Below, in pieces: positions 40,185 to 54,200 of a stretch of 64,000 bases of DNA. Positions within the stretch are counted from its first letter, which is position 1; each line of letters begins with the position of its first letter. The notes beneath the pieces were generated by a model that ran no database searches, was not told the DNA's origin, and saw nothing but the letters and a program-made list of their open reading frames with translations. A program made the position numbers and the translations under genes. This DNA is from Lichenostomus cassidix (Eukaryota; Chordata; Aves; Passeriformes; Meliphagidae): contig CM039192.1 of the NCBI GenBank assembly GCA_008360975.2, forward strand, positions 15,063,742-15,127,741, in the 5' to 3' direction.

Positions 40185-43100
40185 TGTGACGTGCTGAGAT
40201 AATACAGTGAGGAGTTCTTTAGAAATGCTATAAATAGCTTAAATAAATAGATATTCTCTGTGGTGGGTCCTCAGCTCCGGAACTGACTCTTGCCAGAAAT
40301 CCATCAGAGCCTGAATCTGGCAAGCTCTTGTAGGAGATGCGAGACACATCTTTTTGCATTCCAACTCACTAAACGCAAGTGCCTGACTAGCTCTGTGAAA
40401 AGGGAAGAGGAGAAAAAAAAGAAAAAAGAATGCCTGGAACCCAAGGGGTCACTCCCTGTGCCAGCGTGGAAGTCGCCTTCCATTAGCTCACCGTGTACAG
40501 GCTGTTGGAAAGGGCACATGGATACTGCACTGCCTGTGCCTTATACATACATACAATAATTACAGCTAATTTCTATGAGCAACAACCTTGTGATCCTTCG
40601 AGACACAGGGCTCCCTGACTCTGGGTGATACTGTCTTTGTTATTACTAAACAATATTACACACACTTTGCTGCCAAACACGTTAACTCCTCACCTCATCC
40701 CTCAGCGAGCTATGACTGCATCTTTAAAAACGCTTGCTCTGGAAAGGTATGTGTTTGATAGTCAAACAAAACAGCCTCAAAATCACTTTAGGGCATTGGA
40801 GAAGTGGCTTCTATTCCCGGCCTCTGAAGTCAAATAACTGTCACAACTTTGTCTAAACTAACCAATGCCTAGGGTTTCAAGGTATTTAATTACATAATAA
40901 GTAAGTTATAGAAACACAGAGAATAAGGGGAAATGTTGCACATTGAGAGTCAGACATTTTGTCTCAAAGTCTGGCATCCTTAGCTCACTTAGCAGAGAAT
41001 CAAGATGAAGTCAAAATTAGTGTGGTTACATTATTTCTTTTTATAGCAGTTGCCTGAAAGTCCACAAATGCCAGCCCCACTAATGCACTGTCACTCAGTA
41101 ACATCACCTATTTTCTCCTTTAAGAAAATAGTTTAGCATGCATTTCTGAACAAAAAAAAGCACAGAAATTCACTGTTTTAAACTTTTTACGGTGTGACTA
41201 TTTCTAGTCTCTCCTGCCAGGATATTAAACTGATAGTTTAATATGCCCATGTATATACTATTTATTGCATGGAGCACATATTTTTATTTTAGTCGCGGAG
41301 TGTTTGTTTAAAAAAAAAGGCAGAGTTTTACCTTCTTGGTTGTTACAGTTCCCTCACCTCTTGTCTTTCTAACCATGCTGCAAGTCTGTCAAGAAAAGCT
41401 CCAAAATAAATTTAGCATTGTGATTATTACAAATAAGTCACACTGGCATTTGGGCACAGACCCCCCTCCCTGCATGCTTCTACCACGGTGGCAAACTTAT
41501 TTCAAAAATTCTGATGAAACGCTTTGTAAATTTTGTTATTCTGTGATGATAATAAATCATTATAGCCTTAAACACTCCTCTAGCTTGGAGCCTCAGTCAC
41601 AAATTATCTTGTCATTCTGACCAAAACATTCTCCAAAAAAGCTTGACAAGTGCTAAAACCCAGAACATGAAACCATGTGTTGTTGTGAAAGCAAGATTCA
41701 GAAATGTCAATTAATTAGATTAAGAGGCTACTTTTAGCTTTACTTGTGTTGCCAAATAACCCTTAAAATATGCATAGCAGTGGAAGTCTACCTCAGCAAT
41801 ACAGTACTTCTGTGCAAAATAAAGACAATGGATCTGGCTAATAGAGGGAATTATTGTATCTGTCATTCAGACAAGGAGAATGATCTAGAAGCAAATGTCT
41901 TGCTTCCCTTTCCACTGTATGGACTCACAAGCAAGATAAATTCTGCCACTTAGGAGTTTAGGCATAATTTTTTCCCCCTGAAATCTGATTCAGATTAGAA
42001 AATAAAAGTCAAATCACTATTATACATCTCCATAAGTAAAATGGATTTCTAACATCACTGTCTGTGTAGCTGTCTCCCCCTGCCCATAAACTATCATCCT
42101 TTATTTGCATTTTTGAAGTTCACTTTAGAAAAAAGAGTGGTGCAATTAAATACATTTTATTCAACTTTCTCATAGCTACCCCTAAAATTTTTATCTTTAA
42201 ATAATCCATATCCTCAATTTTATTTACACTATAAACTGTTCCTATATTTTAATGGTATGTTTGCTTTAAAAGGGGTTGTTGGCTTTAATAGCTGGGTTAT
42301 TATCTTTGTAAACTAACATTCCACATTCCTCCTAACTAAATCCTAGCAAATCGCCTGTGCTTGCATTTGGAACATACATTCCACTACCGAAAATAAAATT
42401 TAAGCCAAATAAATGTTCTGTTCAAATTAATATACATAAAATGAATAGCTAAACATAGATCAATTTTGATGGATTTAACAGTAAGTTTGCTAGTGGCAGG
42501 AGGGTCATGATATGCAATACACCCAAGAGAACGAAACTAAATAAATTTAATTTCCTGTAACCCCTATTAGTTTATGTTATTTTTAATGCTAGAACACTGC
42601 ATCTCTTTTGAAAAAAAAAAAAAGCAAAAAACCAAAATAACTGTTTGTATTTTTCTAAAACATATCACTAGCAATAAGGATCAGTATAAAGGTACAGGTT
42701 AGCACACACAGAGGTGGCTAAGCAGGGAAGCAAAGTAGGAAGGACCCCAACAGAAGCAGATCTGCAGCTGCAGGAAGCCTGTGAGGCTCAGGCTCTGCCC
42801 CATGACAAGACCCATTTACACCGCAGGAGAGCCTTGCCAGAAGCTAAGGACAATAACTTGCAAGCAGGCAGCATCCCATTTCATTTTTCATTGAAATGTA
42901 TCAAAATAAATCTATTTCCTCATCTTTGTCTTTCCATCCTACCCTTTCAAAGGACCTTAACTGTGGCCAAGCCATCATTTCTCAGGTAGGATGGTTGCAG
43001 GCACAGCTCAGGACCCCCAGTTACTGTGCATAGAATCAAACATGGTCTGCAGAGCCATCAGTCATTGAGCAATAACCAATCTTGGAATGACATTTAGTAA

Positions 43101-43581
43101 CTCAAATAATGAGTTTTGGCCTTTAGCTGTAATTTTAATTCTTCAGCTAAAAACCCCAGAAAAATCATTATTCCAATTGTTTCTTCTCCCCCATTAACTG
43201 GTCCACTGTTAGCCATGTTACAAGCGATGATTTCTGGCAATTAACCCAGTTCCTCCCTGGCCAGAGCCTGAGCAGACCTACAGGCTCCTTTATGAAGCCT
43301 TAAGTTTAAGGCACTTAGTTTAAGCAAATCTTTCTCTTCCCCATTCCTTGGCCTTTCCCTTCCTCACAGGGCATGTAAATGGTCTTTTGGCTGCTGGCCT
43401 GATTTGTGATGAGAAGGTGACTGTATATAACTACTCGCTGCTGTTGAAGACATACTCAAGTCTAATTTCTCCATCTTGGGAAGTGGGACTCTGCAGGCCC
43501 TTTATTTAATGGGAAGGGAGCAAGGGGGAGAAATGGAATATTTAAGGATATAGAAAAAGAACCCCAAAACCCTGTACATGT

Positions 43582-43686
43582 TAAAAAAAAAAAGTGAGAG
43601 AACATAAGAAGAAAAAAAACAAACAAAACAAACAAAAAACCCACAACAACAAAAAAAAACTAACCACACACAAAAACAATACAAAA
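43582..43686 (+). repeat. A-rich/ACA low-complexity tract
   Basis: An A11 run is followed by AAAC, AACAAC and CACACA-type units over about 100 bp. No flanking retroposed gene or target duplication was recognised, so I do not call it a retrocopy tail. Confidence 0.85.
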
Positions 43687-45164
43687 GACCAGGACAGCCC
43701 TCCTAATTTTTAGACACACCAAAACTATTCTTAAGTTCTCTGGCCAAAGCTTGTTAAAAACAGAACATCCTAAATGTTCTAAAAATTGTATGAGAAGCAG
43801 ATGGAGGTATTTCCTTACAGAACAAGCTTACAGTCAAGTGTAACAACTGAAGTATTTTGTCCACTAAGGAACAAGGCCAAAATTCCCAGTGTCAGAGGAA
43901 CCCTGTGAACAGAGCATCAGGTGCTCTGCCCCTGGCTGAGCTGCACCAGGGGGGACAGAGACTCACCTGGGCTTCAGGGACCTCCCACGTGTCCTGGGTC
44001 ACCTATGTCCACTCCCTGCAGGTATTCTGGAGGCCTCAGGACATCTTGGGCAGCCTGAAGCATCTGTTTTGGCACTTAAATCCTGCTCTCCATGTCTGTT
44101 CTTGGAAAAGCCCAATGAAACTGTGAGCCACGGATGAAAATAGAGCAGTGAGGACTAAATTAAAGCAAAATTTAGTAACAGGGCCCAAACGCTAACATGC
44201 TGTATTTATCTCAAACTTATTAACATTCCTATGAGTCTCTGAAACACTTTATTACTGATACATGGGATTGTGCTGCTATAATAGGCTTCCCTGAGGAGTA
44301 ACTAGGACTCCAGCTGTACTGCAGGATATGTTGTACTACATCTTATAGGGTTAAATGGTGCTGTCTGTTATCTGCACCATGTGTGCTTTACGAGTGTGAA
44401 CGAGGGAGCTCATTTGAGAAACCTGCAGTCTGCTCTGGAACACTGCAAAGGTTTGTAGAGTTGGTGAGAAGAGTGAATTGTCCCTTTTCCCAGCTGCAAG
44501 CAACTCAGTCCTGTGATGGATGCTGAAAACTTAACGCCTCTGCCAGCAAAAAAAGCAGAACTGTGTCTAAAGCAACTCTGCCTATGGATGTTCTAAGGAG
44601 TGCAGCCTCACCTGAGCAGCCCCAGTGTAAAACAGCAAAACTTGGGGCCATTCACTGCCTGTCAGAACTGCTTAGCAAAGGCAGCAGTGACACTAAGCCA
44701 CCCAGGTCCCTCCCTCTGCTAGGAGAGAGGAAGCTAGTTGTTCCTCCTGTACAGCACAAGAGAAGTCTGATGATCTGAACCAATAACAAAAATGGCATGA
44801 AAACTCAGTTTAAATTAAAATAGTCATCACCAGGGTATGGCAGGAAAGCAGACACAAGTTTGCAGAGAAAAAAAAAGGTCCTCTCTGCAACAGCCATGCA
44901 CACCTGAGGTGCTCAGAGAGGACTGTAGGTTACAGGAGCCCTCAAAGTTCAGCTTCAGGTTATCCTGCAGCACAAGTAGGTCAGGAACACCCACTCAGCT
45001 CATGGCAGGGTTCAGTGATGGTGCCTGCACTCCTCCACAAGATGCTCTGTGCTTAACTTGTAGGTAGAGTTGTGTTCCCCTCAGTAATCTCATTTCCATG
45101 CCCCTTGCCAAGCTGAGATGATTAACTCTTGCCCTGCCCTTGGTAGACACAAGGAACATTTGAT

Positions 45165-45360
45165 CAGCACCCATTTTATAACAACTTTTTTTAAGCATAG
45201 CTAAGGACCATTATCATGTCCCTACTCAGGCTTCTTGTTTCTAGACTAAACAAATCCAATACTTTTAACTTTTCCTCATAGGTCATGTTAGCAAAACCTC
45301 TAATCATTCTTGTTGATCTCCTCTGGATTCTCTCCAATTTGCCTCCATTTTTCTTAATGT
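45165..45360 (-). mobile_element. CR1-type LINE fragment, 3' end of ORF2
   Basis: The minus-strand translation from about 45,337 to 45,194 includes LERIQRRSTRMIRG, then YEEKLKVLDLFSLETR and SRDMIMV. This matches the conserved C-terminal block of CR1 ORF2 (LExVQRRATxMIRG, YExRLxxLxLFSLExRRxRGDLI). The copy is diverged and lacks recognisable 3' terminal repeats. It is a different part of the element from the 27.5 kb copy, so the two are independent insertions. Its limits are uncertain by tens of bases. Confidence 0.8.
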
Positions 45361-46119
45361 CACCAACTTCAGCAGAAGTTTTGCAGCTTGGAGAATTGTT
45401 TCTTGCTGCAGAAGTCACCTGACACCCTGACCTTTAGCTCAACAATGAGAAATAGCATACAAGCTTCCTTAAAGAAAATGGTATTACATATATACTGTCA
45501 TGTATACTTAGTGTCATGCCACCTGCTTGCCACATCAACCCACTACTTTGCCTTAACAGCAATAAAGCAAAAACAAACAATAAAAAAGCTTCTTCTTTTG
45601 TGAGCTTTTGTATAGACAACCTTATTGTATGACTTAGAAATACAAGAAAGCAGAGCCATTTTAAAATTCTATGAAAAACTCTTTTTTTTTCTGTCTGCAT
45701 CTCAAAAAAGCAAAGCCATTTCAAGAAAACAGAACTGACCAAAAGCAAACTGTGGTGTAAAAGCAAAGCCTCTGTTAAACAGAAGCCAGCCAAAGTTACA
45801 GGAGTAAGTAAAAGAGGTTATAATTAACAGAGAGTAGCTTTTACCTCAGGATGACCATTGAGATGAATGTAAGGCTTCTTAGACAGATCTGTAAATCAAA
45901 TTTTCAACAACCCAAGCAGATAAAATTGATTCACAGGAGTTATCTTCTTCACTGAAGACCATAGAGCCCAAAAACACATAAGAGCAACAAGCAGGTAAAC
46001 CCAGAGGCCAGTGCCATTAAGCACATTGCCCACCCATCCCAAAGGCATCACTAATGCTCTCCAAACCACCCTCAACTCCTATTAACTCAATAAGCACCTA
46101 AATTTCTGCCAGCTGAGCA

Positions 46120-46880
46120 GTGCCAGGCCCCCTGGTTACTGCTGCCCTGCAGGTGAGACATGGTGAGGTGAGCTCCCCAGCAGGCACCAGGGCTTGTGAA
46201 GTCTGGCATAAGTCGTGCTGGGGAACCTCCCAGTGCCTGGGTTCAGGAAAAATGCAACCTGAGAGCCAGGGAGCAGCTCAGCCCAGTGGAAAGCCCTCTG
46301 TAGCACAGGGCAGTGTGCATGGAAGGGAGAGCTCTGGCTGCTGGGATGCTGTGGTCTCCAGCTCCAGGAGAGGGCTTGCAGCTGGGATGCTGAGCAGATG
46401 GTGGGCAGCACCCATCTGGGCTCTGCTAGCCAAGACTGGTAGCACAGATGCTTCAGCTGCTCTCCAGAGTATTTCATTTCTGAGTCCTTGGTTATGTTGC
46501 TGTGTGTCTGACCAGCTCCAAAACCTCCCCTTTGGCCACCAGCCCCTCCCTGCTCTTTGCAGGGCAGCCAGGGTGCCCAGCAGAGCGTTTGTGTCCTGGG
46601 GACAGCCCCGTGGGGCAGAGGGGACAGCGGGTCAGGGGCTCAGTGGTGTGGCACTGGGTGTCTCTGATGGCTCTGTGGCATTTGTCATCCCTCCAGCAGC
46701 CTCCCAGAGAGAGGTCTGAGCAACTCTTCAGGAAAACACAGCAAGTGGCCTCTGCAGGGCTTGGGGAGGAGGGCAGGAACACTGTGACAGCAGAGCTGAT
46801 GAGGAGAGGAGTGTGCCAGGCTCTGGCTGATCCAGCACAAGGGGGGTTAAAGCAGCTCCCGAGTGAAAAGCCAGGCTAAA
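46120..46880. other. GC-rich, CpG-poor patch with overlapping spurious frames
   Basis: A 199-codon plus-strand frame (46,120-46,719) overlaps minus-strand frames of about 100 codons and a second plus frame of 125 codons. This points to composition, not coding. The peptide is rich in Ser, Gly, Ala and Trp with no domain, and there are no splice-flanked homologous exons. I do not call a gene. Confidence 0.5.
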
Positions 46881-47819
46881 GAGGGAGTGTTCCATGTGCA
46901 GGGTGTTTCTGTGGGATCAGAGCTGTTTGCAGGCTGATGTGCCTGCACCTGTGGGTTGGTGTGGCTTTGCCTGCTGTTCAGTGCTTCCCGAGAAGCTGCT
47001 AATATAGCCTGGCTGATGAGCTCGCTGTTTTGATCTCTCCCTCCTTGGAATCTCTTCTAGAGCCTTTAATAAAAGCCCTATTAAGGAAGTACAAGAGGGT
47101 GCTTTGTGGTTCTTCAATACCTAATTTATATTTTTAACATTAAATACTCAGACACATGCTTTGAATTTGTACTTTCTTTTTTTGTCTAATAGTTTCTTGC
47201 TGTAGACTTGCTGTTGATTTTCTATCACGTAATTCCTTATTTTCTTTTGGGTTTTGGGGTGTTCTCCTACTCTGCCCAAATCTTACACTGTAATTAAGAG
47301 GCATACTGAAGGCCTGTCATTCAAATTATTGATGGTAAGTTGTCTAAGGGTGACAGTTGTATCAAAACATTTATCACATAAAAAATGAAGCATATGGCAT
47401 TTAGAGAATCTGGGCCAACAAAGAAGGAAAGGGTCATGTTCACTCCCAAAACAGGAGCAGGCATCTCCTAAGGGTTATACATGGATTTAGTTCAGAGAGA
47501 GCTGGAGAATCTCATATATTTTGAAATCATGAGGGGTATGAAATCAGCATAAGTTACAGCTGCCCTTAGGTGCTTTCTTTTGAGTGGTCAGTGCCACAAT
47601 CACTCAGCAGAGCACATTGATCTCACTGACTTTGGCAGAATTATGGAGGGTCTGTTTGCATGAACCATTGCAGAACAATTTATCTGATGTATTAATCATC
47701 TCTTAGATAAGAGTATCTGGACTGTAGATTTTTCTTGTAACCCAATTTCCCTCCCGCGGCCTTTTGCTGTTCAGTTTCCACTTGAAATTTTAAAATTGCA
47801 TTTTTGGGTGGTTTTGTTA

Positions 47820-48250
47820 ACACTTAGGATCCCGGGGTCTGGTTTGAAACACCCTGAAGTGCAGGTTGCTGTGTCAGGGTGTTCCTTCTCACAGCCTTCG
47901 GGAGAGAAGGACTTGCTCAGCCGCAGCCACCTCCCTCCCCACAGCCAAAATCAACCACAGTGGGTCCTTTTTCCTCGTCCCCAACCTCTCCCCACTGCCT
48001 AGGGAGCACTGAAATACCTTTTGCAGGATTTCTCCATCTGCTCTGCCCTTCCCTGCAGCTCTACGGCATTGCACGCTCAACTTCCCGGCACAGTAAATGG
48101 GAATTAATGCGGAGAAGTCCATGGCTGCCCTGCCTGGCCATCCCCTGCCCTCCAGTGTTACTCTGCTGCTGCTCTCCAGCCTGCCCTCTGCACACACAGA
48201 TGGACATGGACACTGTAACCCTGCTCAAGCCTGTTCTGGCTTCCCCATGA
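47820..48250. other. GC-rich patch, no gene recognised
   Basis: Starts near GGATCCCGGGG and contains a few CpGs. Open frames of 100-123 codons occur on both strands over the same bases and show no family similarity. It could be a small regulatory or decayed repeat segment. Confidence 0.4.
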
Positions 48251-51200
48251 CCGGTGTATCCAGATAATCACTTTATTTTAAAGCACTTTTTTTAAACTCC
48301 AGTAATTTCTAGAGACATATAATTGGGGAGCTCATTCTTCTGGCCTCCTCTAAAGACAATTCTGTGATGAATTCGTGTTTTAGCACAAGCCAGAGTGCAC
48401 ACAGAAAATGTTCAGCCGTTCAGAGGTACAAATAGCAGTAATCTTCGCCTGAAACAATTGTACTGAACTGAAGCACTACTCCTCTTTTCTAGATCTACTT
48501 TTAAGATCCCTGTCAAAACAGCCCTTCAAACACATTTGATTGGGTTGGGGCTCATCACGCTGTCACCAACTCACTTTTCATTAGGCTGTTGCTCTCTGTT
48601 AGCCTAGCCAAGCAGAAGAACTCAAACACATGCACAAATTAAATCGACATCCAAACTCCACCAATATACAAAGCAATTTAAATGATATTCATTAGAGCGA
48701 TGACAAGTCCTGATGAGGCTTTCAGGAGCGGAGTCCTTCAGCTTCTGCCGACTCGGTTTCATGGTCATTGAGGCGTAACTGCAGTGACTGTACCTCCAGT
48801 TTAGAGGGAAAAAAAGCCAAGAATATGACTCCGCTTCCTGACACACCTACCTCATTCTCCCTCTCTGCACAGGTTTACAGCTGAGCACAGGCTCCAGGCT
48901 TTTTTTACAGTTCTGCCCAGGCTGTGCATTGCACACACGCTGTAGCAAACCCCCTTCCTTTCCCCAGCACCTACCGACGTGCCAATTAAAAAGAATTCCA
49001 TTTTCAAGTAATTTCATTTCACTTGGCTAGAAAGGTCACTAACAACTCTGATGGCTATAAACATGTCCCCAGTTTCTTACCATGCAAGAATGAATTTGAT
49101 ATGTTGAAGCTTAATAAAGAAGTGTTTTTCATCGTTAATTCATACAAGTTTTAAAGTTACTCTCTCTCAATTTATATTTTTGATATTATAAAAAAAAAAA
49201 AAAGAGATGGACACTATCTTCTCCACAGGGAGTGGAATGGGGCTGACAGGTCTAATATAGGCTTTTCCACAGTGCCAAATCATTTGAAATTCATTTCCCT
49301 TGTGACCAAAGTCCTTACCTCAGGCATCACGAGGTAAGTCATCAGAAAATTAGCTCACTATTTGGTTACAAAGTCCACTATGCTGCTTGCAAAATTTAAG
49401 TGTATGGGGGAAGAAGTGCACATCTTCACCCTAATGTGGCTCCAGGAAAAGCCAGTGGGTGACGTGGGGGGCACAGCATCATTTTAGGACATCACTATCA
49501 GCTGTGAGCTCCACCACCCACCCCAGCCCCCAGCCAGGGAATGAGGCCAGCACTGCCATTTTTAACTCCTTTCTGCTTGCTCTAAGACAACCTTTTTTAT
49601 TGCTTGAAACAGGCAAAGAATTTTAAAAGCAAGATATACAATAAATGTCTTGTTATATTATTACTCAAAAATTCCTTTTTTTGGCATAGCTGCCTTGGGT
49701 TGTAATTTTTAATTTTCCTTTTTAAGCACTCCCGCAGTGAAAGATAGGCACAGAGCTACGGAAGTATGATTTGCAGTTGGGTATTTTCATTTCAATAAAG
49801 GTTATATATATGAACTTGATGAGTGGTCTGGACATACCCATCCATCCCAAAAAGTCTATCTGATTTTAATTCTCTTAAAAGATTATTTAACCAGAAGTGC
49901 ATTTCAAGCTATAAATAAGGCGAAGTGAACCAAGCAACAGCTGCTGAGGAAGTTAATGTGTCCCACGAATAGGTTGTTATATAGTGATGAAAAACAAACA
50001 AACAAACCGCTACCCTCACACGTCAGCTGGATATTAAGCATAAAGGAAGATTGTTTTTACATGTAAAAAAATGAATTTATCTAACACCACTGCTGTATTT
50101 GTGTATGTACCAGATAATGAACGCAGCACGAGTTAGGTGTTAGTAAATCTTAGCCATCTTTTTTCCTGCTGAACATTTAGTTAAAATCACTGCCCCAAAC
50201 CAAGGCCTGAAAACAGACTGTGACCTCCCCGATTATCCCAGGGCTTTCAGACAGGTATAATGATGCGTTAATACATAATTCCGCTCGCTCCTGGAAATGA
50301 CCCTGATTCCTTTTTCCTTCACTGCTAAAAGATTGACTTCTTATGCAAATTCTCTTCAATGAGGGCTGTAATGTTATAATCTTAAACATATACAAGCCTT
50401 TCATTATTACAGGATAATTACTGAAAACTCAACAAAATTCGCTGTTACCACACCCCGACCAACAGAGCCACTTTCATGTTCCGAGATGGCAGCTCCATAA
50501 TTATTTCTTGTTCTCTCATTTACCTACAGCAGGTCAAGCAAGGGCTGGAAGGCACATCTTGGCAAAGAGTCCCAGGAGAAGAGAATTTACGGGTTTTTTC
50601 CTGGAGATTGTATGTATTTACTAGTGATACTCAAGGGAGTTACAGGTTTGTTTTTCCACGCTAAAACAGTAATACCCAATCACGTCTTAAGTGCTATTTA
50701 CTCCTTGGATAATAGGACAGTACAGTGACTTTTAAAAAGTTGGTAATCTTAAAATAATTTTTTTACTACTTTTCCATGATAAATTCTGGTTTTATGACCA
50801 TTCCCTGTATTTCAGCTCTGTGGAGCAGTGTGGGTAACAGACCACCTAGCAAAGCTCCAGCATATTTTTGGAACAAAAAGTTACTTAAACAAAGCAGACA
50901 GCAGTGATTGTAATAATTTGATATTTTCCTAGGAAATATATAAAGCTCTCTGGAGGCATACTTTAAAATACAAAATTTATTAATTAAATTTAGCTTTATT
51001 ACCAGTTGTCTCTGTTCCACTTGCACCACTGTTCCTTTTTTTTCTGTTGCAGCTCAAATAAGAACTTGCAAAATTAAAGAAGGCTCTTCCATTCAATACA
51101 TGCCAGTATTTTTTGAAATCTCAAAGTATAGCCAAATTTTTTTTTGCTGTCATAACATGCAGTCATATCATTTTTAGCTTTATATAGCAAAATACATAGC

Positions 51201-54200
51201 CATATTTAAATGCAACAGATAATTCCCATATTAATAACACTAATATGCCTCAGTTTGGATAAAAAAATTGCACATAGTGGTTACCACAAAAGCACCTGCA
51301 TAATTAAAACAATATCCTTTCAATTTTAATACAAAAATAAAATATAATGAAGATTCTAGAAATATTTTGGTTTCAGAAACGGTTCCTTATGCTAGGTTAA
51401 AATTCATGTTTCAGTTAATTATAGATTTCCTACTCACTAAAACTTAAAGATACATTCCCTGAATTTTTTTTTTTTTGCTAAATGTTGACTCCAGTGAACA
51501 GCTCTCTAAGATCTGGCATATTGATTTCTTGTTGTGAAGTGAGCTGTTCAAGCTCCATTTAAGATTTTCATCTTGCATGTAGCCCTGAGCACATCATAGC
51601 ACCATAAATTAGTTAAATTGCACATTTATCACAAATGTTATTTTAAGATACTGCGTAAATGTGATGGCTGGAAGATATACAGTATGCTGCAACAAGCCAC
51701 TACTTGGGTGGGGTTAGACCAGGGTCACCTTTATACACCTGTGATTTAAAGCTCTTCTCACCCATCACAATTTCATTTTTAACCTCTTTCTTGAGGCATT
51801 TTGTTTTCTCTTGCACATGATCTGCATATTTCTAAATAAAATATCGAATGCAAAGCAAAAGTCAGGAGTCAGATGCGTATTTTAAAATCCTGCATTTATA
51901 CCTTCATGTTTGTCTAATAGGAAAAAAATTATCTTAACACAGCTAGGTTGGTGATTTGGTTAGCACTAATAGTTACCATGCCAATATACATATCAGTGTA
52001 TGGATGAAAAGAACATTATTCTAGTTCATTGATTCTCTAAATTCTTTATAATGTGAAATCACATTGGTATGCCAGTCCTGGAGCTTCTGAAATGCAAGCT
52101 GAACTTTATTTTAATAAATTTGGGATATTCAGATCCTGACTAGCCATTCATTTGCAAAGTTTCAAGCACATTTTAAGCAGCACATTGAAAAGTCCTTTGT
52201 GGTGCACACTGGCAGATCTGGTCACTCCCTGAATTCATACCTGGTAAATCTCCTCGCTGCACATTCAGACCCAGGTGAGGCACATTCAGACCAGGAACTG
52301 ACTTTGACCAGATCAGGGAGGTTGCATCAGATCCCCTGCCTGTGTTTTAAAGTAAGTAGAAAGAACACTGCAGACTCTGCAGTCTCTTGCATTTACTCCC
52401 TCCCGCGTCCCAGATAACAGTATTGCGTACAGAGCTCTGAGCATTACTATTATAAGTCAATGGTGCATCTTAAAAATACATTGATTGACAATATATGCAA
52501 TAATCTGCCAGTCTCCTTATGTGTGAATTTCTGGTTTGCAACCAAATACTATATTTAAGCTGTTATAATTTTCAAAGGAGGAATTCTCTGCTGTAGAGGT
52601 AAAAAGTTTGGCTGGGTTTAGACTGAGATCATGTATTTGTAAAAAAATGTGGACAGGCACCCGGGAGGCTCCAGGGAAGACTTCAGCCAGCCAGGTTCCC
52701 TCTCCTCACTAAGTGATGGACTCCTGGGATAGTACAGCCAACCAGTAAAACTGCTGTGATTTTACTGCTGGAATTTGAGCCGAGGCCATAAACACTGACA
52801 CACAAATGACCTTAAAATCAGACACAAGTGTGAGCCAAAAGAGGAGGAAAAACCCAAAGCCCTAATCCCATTCACTTGGTCCACTTAGCAGCATTCGCTG
52901 TAGAAGGAACAGAACACTCCAACACAGTTTTGAGACACAGTACTGGCCTTTAACATTACAGAGAATGATGGAAAAATTGAAAGAAAGACAGAAAGACAAA
53001 AAGAACCAAAGATTCAATTATTTGCTTACTGGAAGACAGTGGATTTTTTGAAACAGGAAGGAAACTACATTTGACATCGGGATGGTAGCTCTCACTCATG
53101 AGGCTGAAGTGCTGTAATGGTGGGTTTGGTTCCCATGTAACCATCTCCAGACTCTGAGTTCACCTGACTGGGAAAAGACATTATTTACATGCATAGTAAT
53201 ACAGGTGCTTGGAGATGCAAATTGTTTTCAATGGTTTTGATGGGACGACCTGTCAACACCAGGAAAAGTCTGTCATAATCACATAAATGCTCCAGACTGT
53301 TTGCTTTTCTTTGGCACGTGTTTGTTCACCTCCTCTCCCCCTCTCTACCTGCCAGGAATGCTGTCCAGCAGCAGGCAGGGCCAGAAGGGGACTCACTCCA
53401 ACACCACAGAGCTGAAGTCAGCCGTGTGAGGTTCCTTCTCCTGTCATTTGGAAATGCTGGGTAGGTGGGAAGGGATTCTCTGAGCTGTGCAGCACCCTCG
53501 GGTGCAGACTCTGCTCGGTGCATTTCGGAGCAAGCGGGTGAGCAGCGGTGCCTGCCTGGGTCTGAACTCACAGCAAAACACCTATTTGCTTTGCCATGCA
53601 CTGCTGATAAACCCCCTCTCCACAGCCAGCCTTACCTGATGCTTAAAAGGGAGTTATAATGCTCATTTATCTCTTCTGGGGGGAAAAAACTCTGTTAATG
53701 CAGCCTTTGAATAAGTGCTACCCTGCTCTTTAAATGCTAAAGTTCACTAAAACTCCAGTGATTTATGTGCAGCTTTTGACTGCCAGCACCTGGCAGATGA
53801 AGAAACCTACTCAAGCTTCAGTCATAAACAGATAGCATACAATTTAATTTTAATGTGCTCGTTAGTCGTAGCACATTTCAGACATAATTGTGAACGCAAC
53901 ACAAAATTATAGCAAAAAGACAATTTTAATGCTGCTGTAGAAAAAAAGGTTATATGAAGAGTCATATAATGGTGCTTCATTGTCAACAACAAAACAGGGC
54001 ACAGAGTGCATTACAGTGTCTGTGCTGTTTACATGCCAATATTTTATACATAGATTCTCATATGGTGTCAGCTGTCAGTTACTTCTGCAAATTAACTGCC
54101 AAAAATGGAGACGAACAGAATCACTTAGTGTGCTGGTAACCACGGGTTACCTTTCATATGCCTAAAGATAAAGCTGCAGTATGGAATCTTGGGAGAATAA

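Larger units (their letters stand above)
36726..45164. other. Intergenic, no gene seen
   Basis: Holds the small tandem repeat at 36.9 kb, the inverted repeat at 38.35 kb, a local duplication at 40.15 kb and the A-rich tract at 43.6 kb. A long, very AT-rich, repeat-free run at about 41.95-42.66 kb could be conserved noncoding DNA but has no diagnostic motif. Open frames are short and unconvincing. Confidence 0.65.

Noticed and set aside
43582..43686. A-rich tract as the tail of a processed pseudogene
   Set aside because: No adjacent gene-like sequence or target-site duplication was found.
46120..46719. 199-codon plus-strand frame as a possible protein
   Set aside because: Overlapping long frames on the opposite strand, biased composition, no domain and no exon structure indicate a composition artefact.
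47600..47660. Possible ancient amniote interspersed repeat (words such as GATCTCACTGACTTTGGCAG)
   Set aside because: Only short resemblance; no boundaries or multicopy evidence available here. The similar phrase at 25,085-25,140 was rejected for the same reason.
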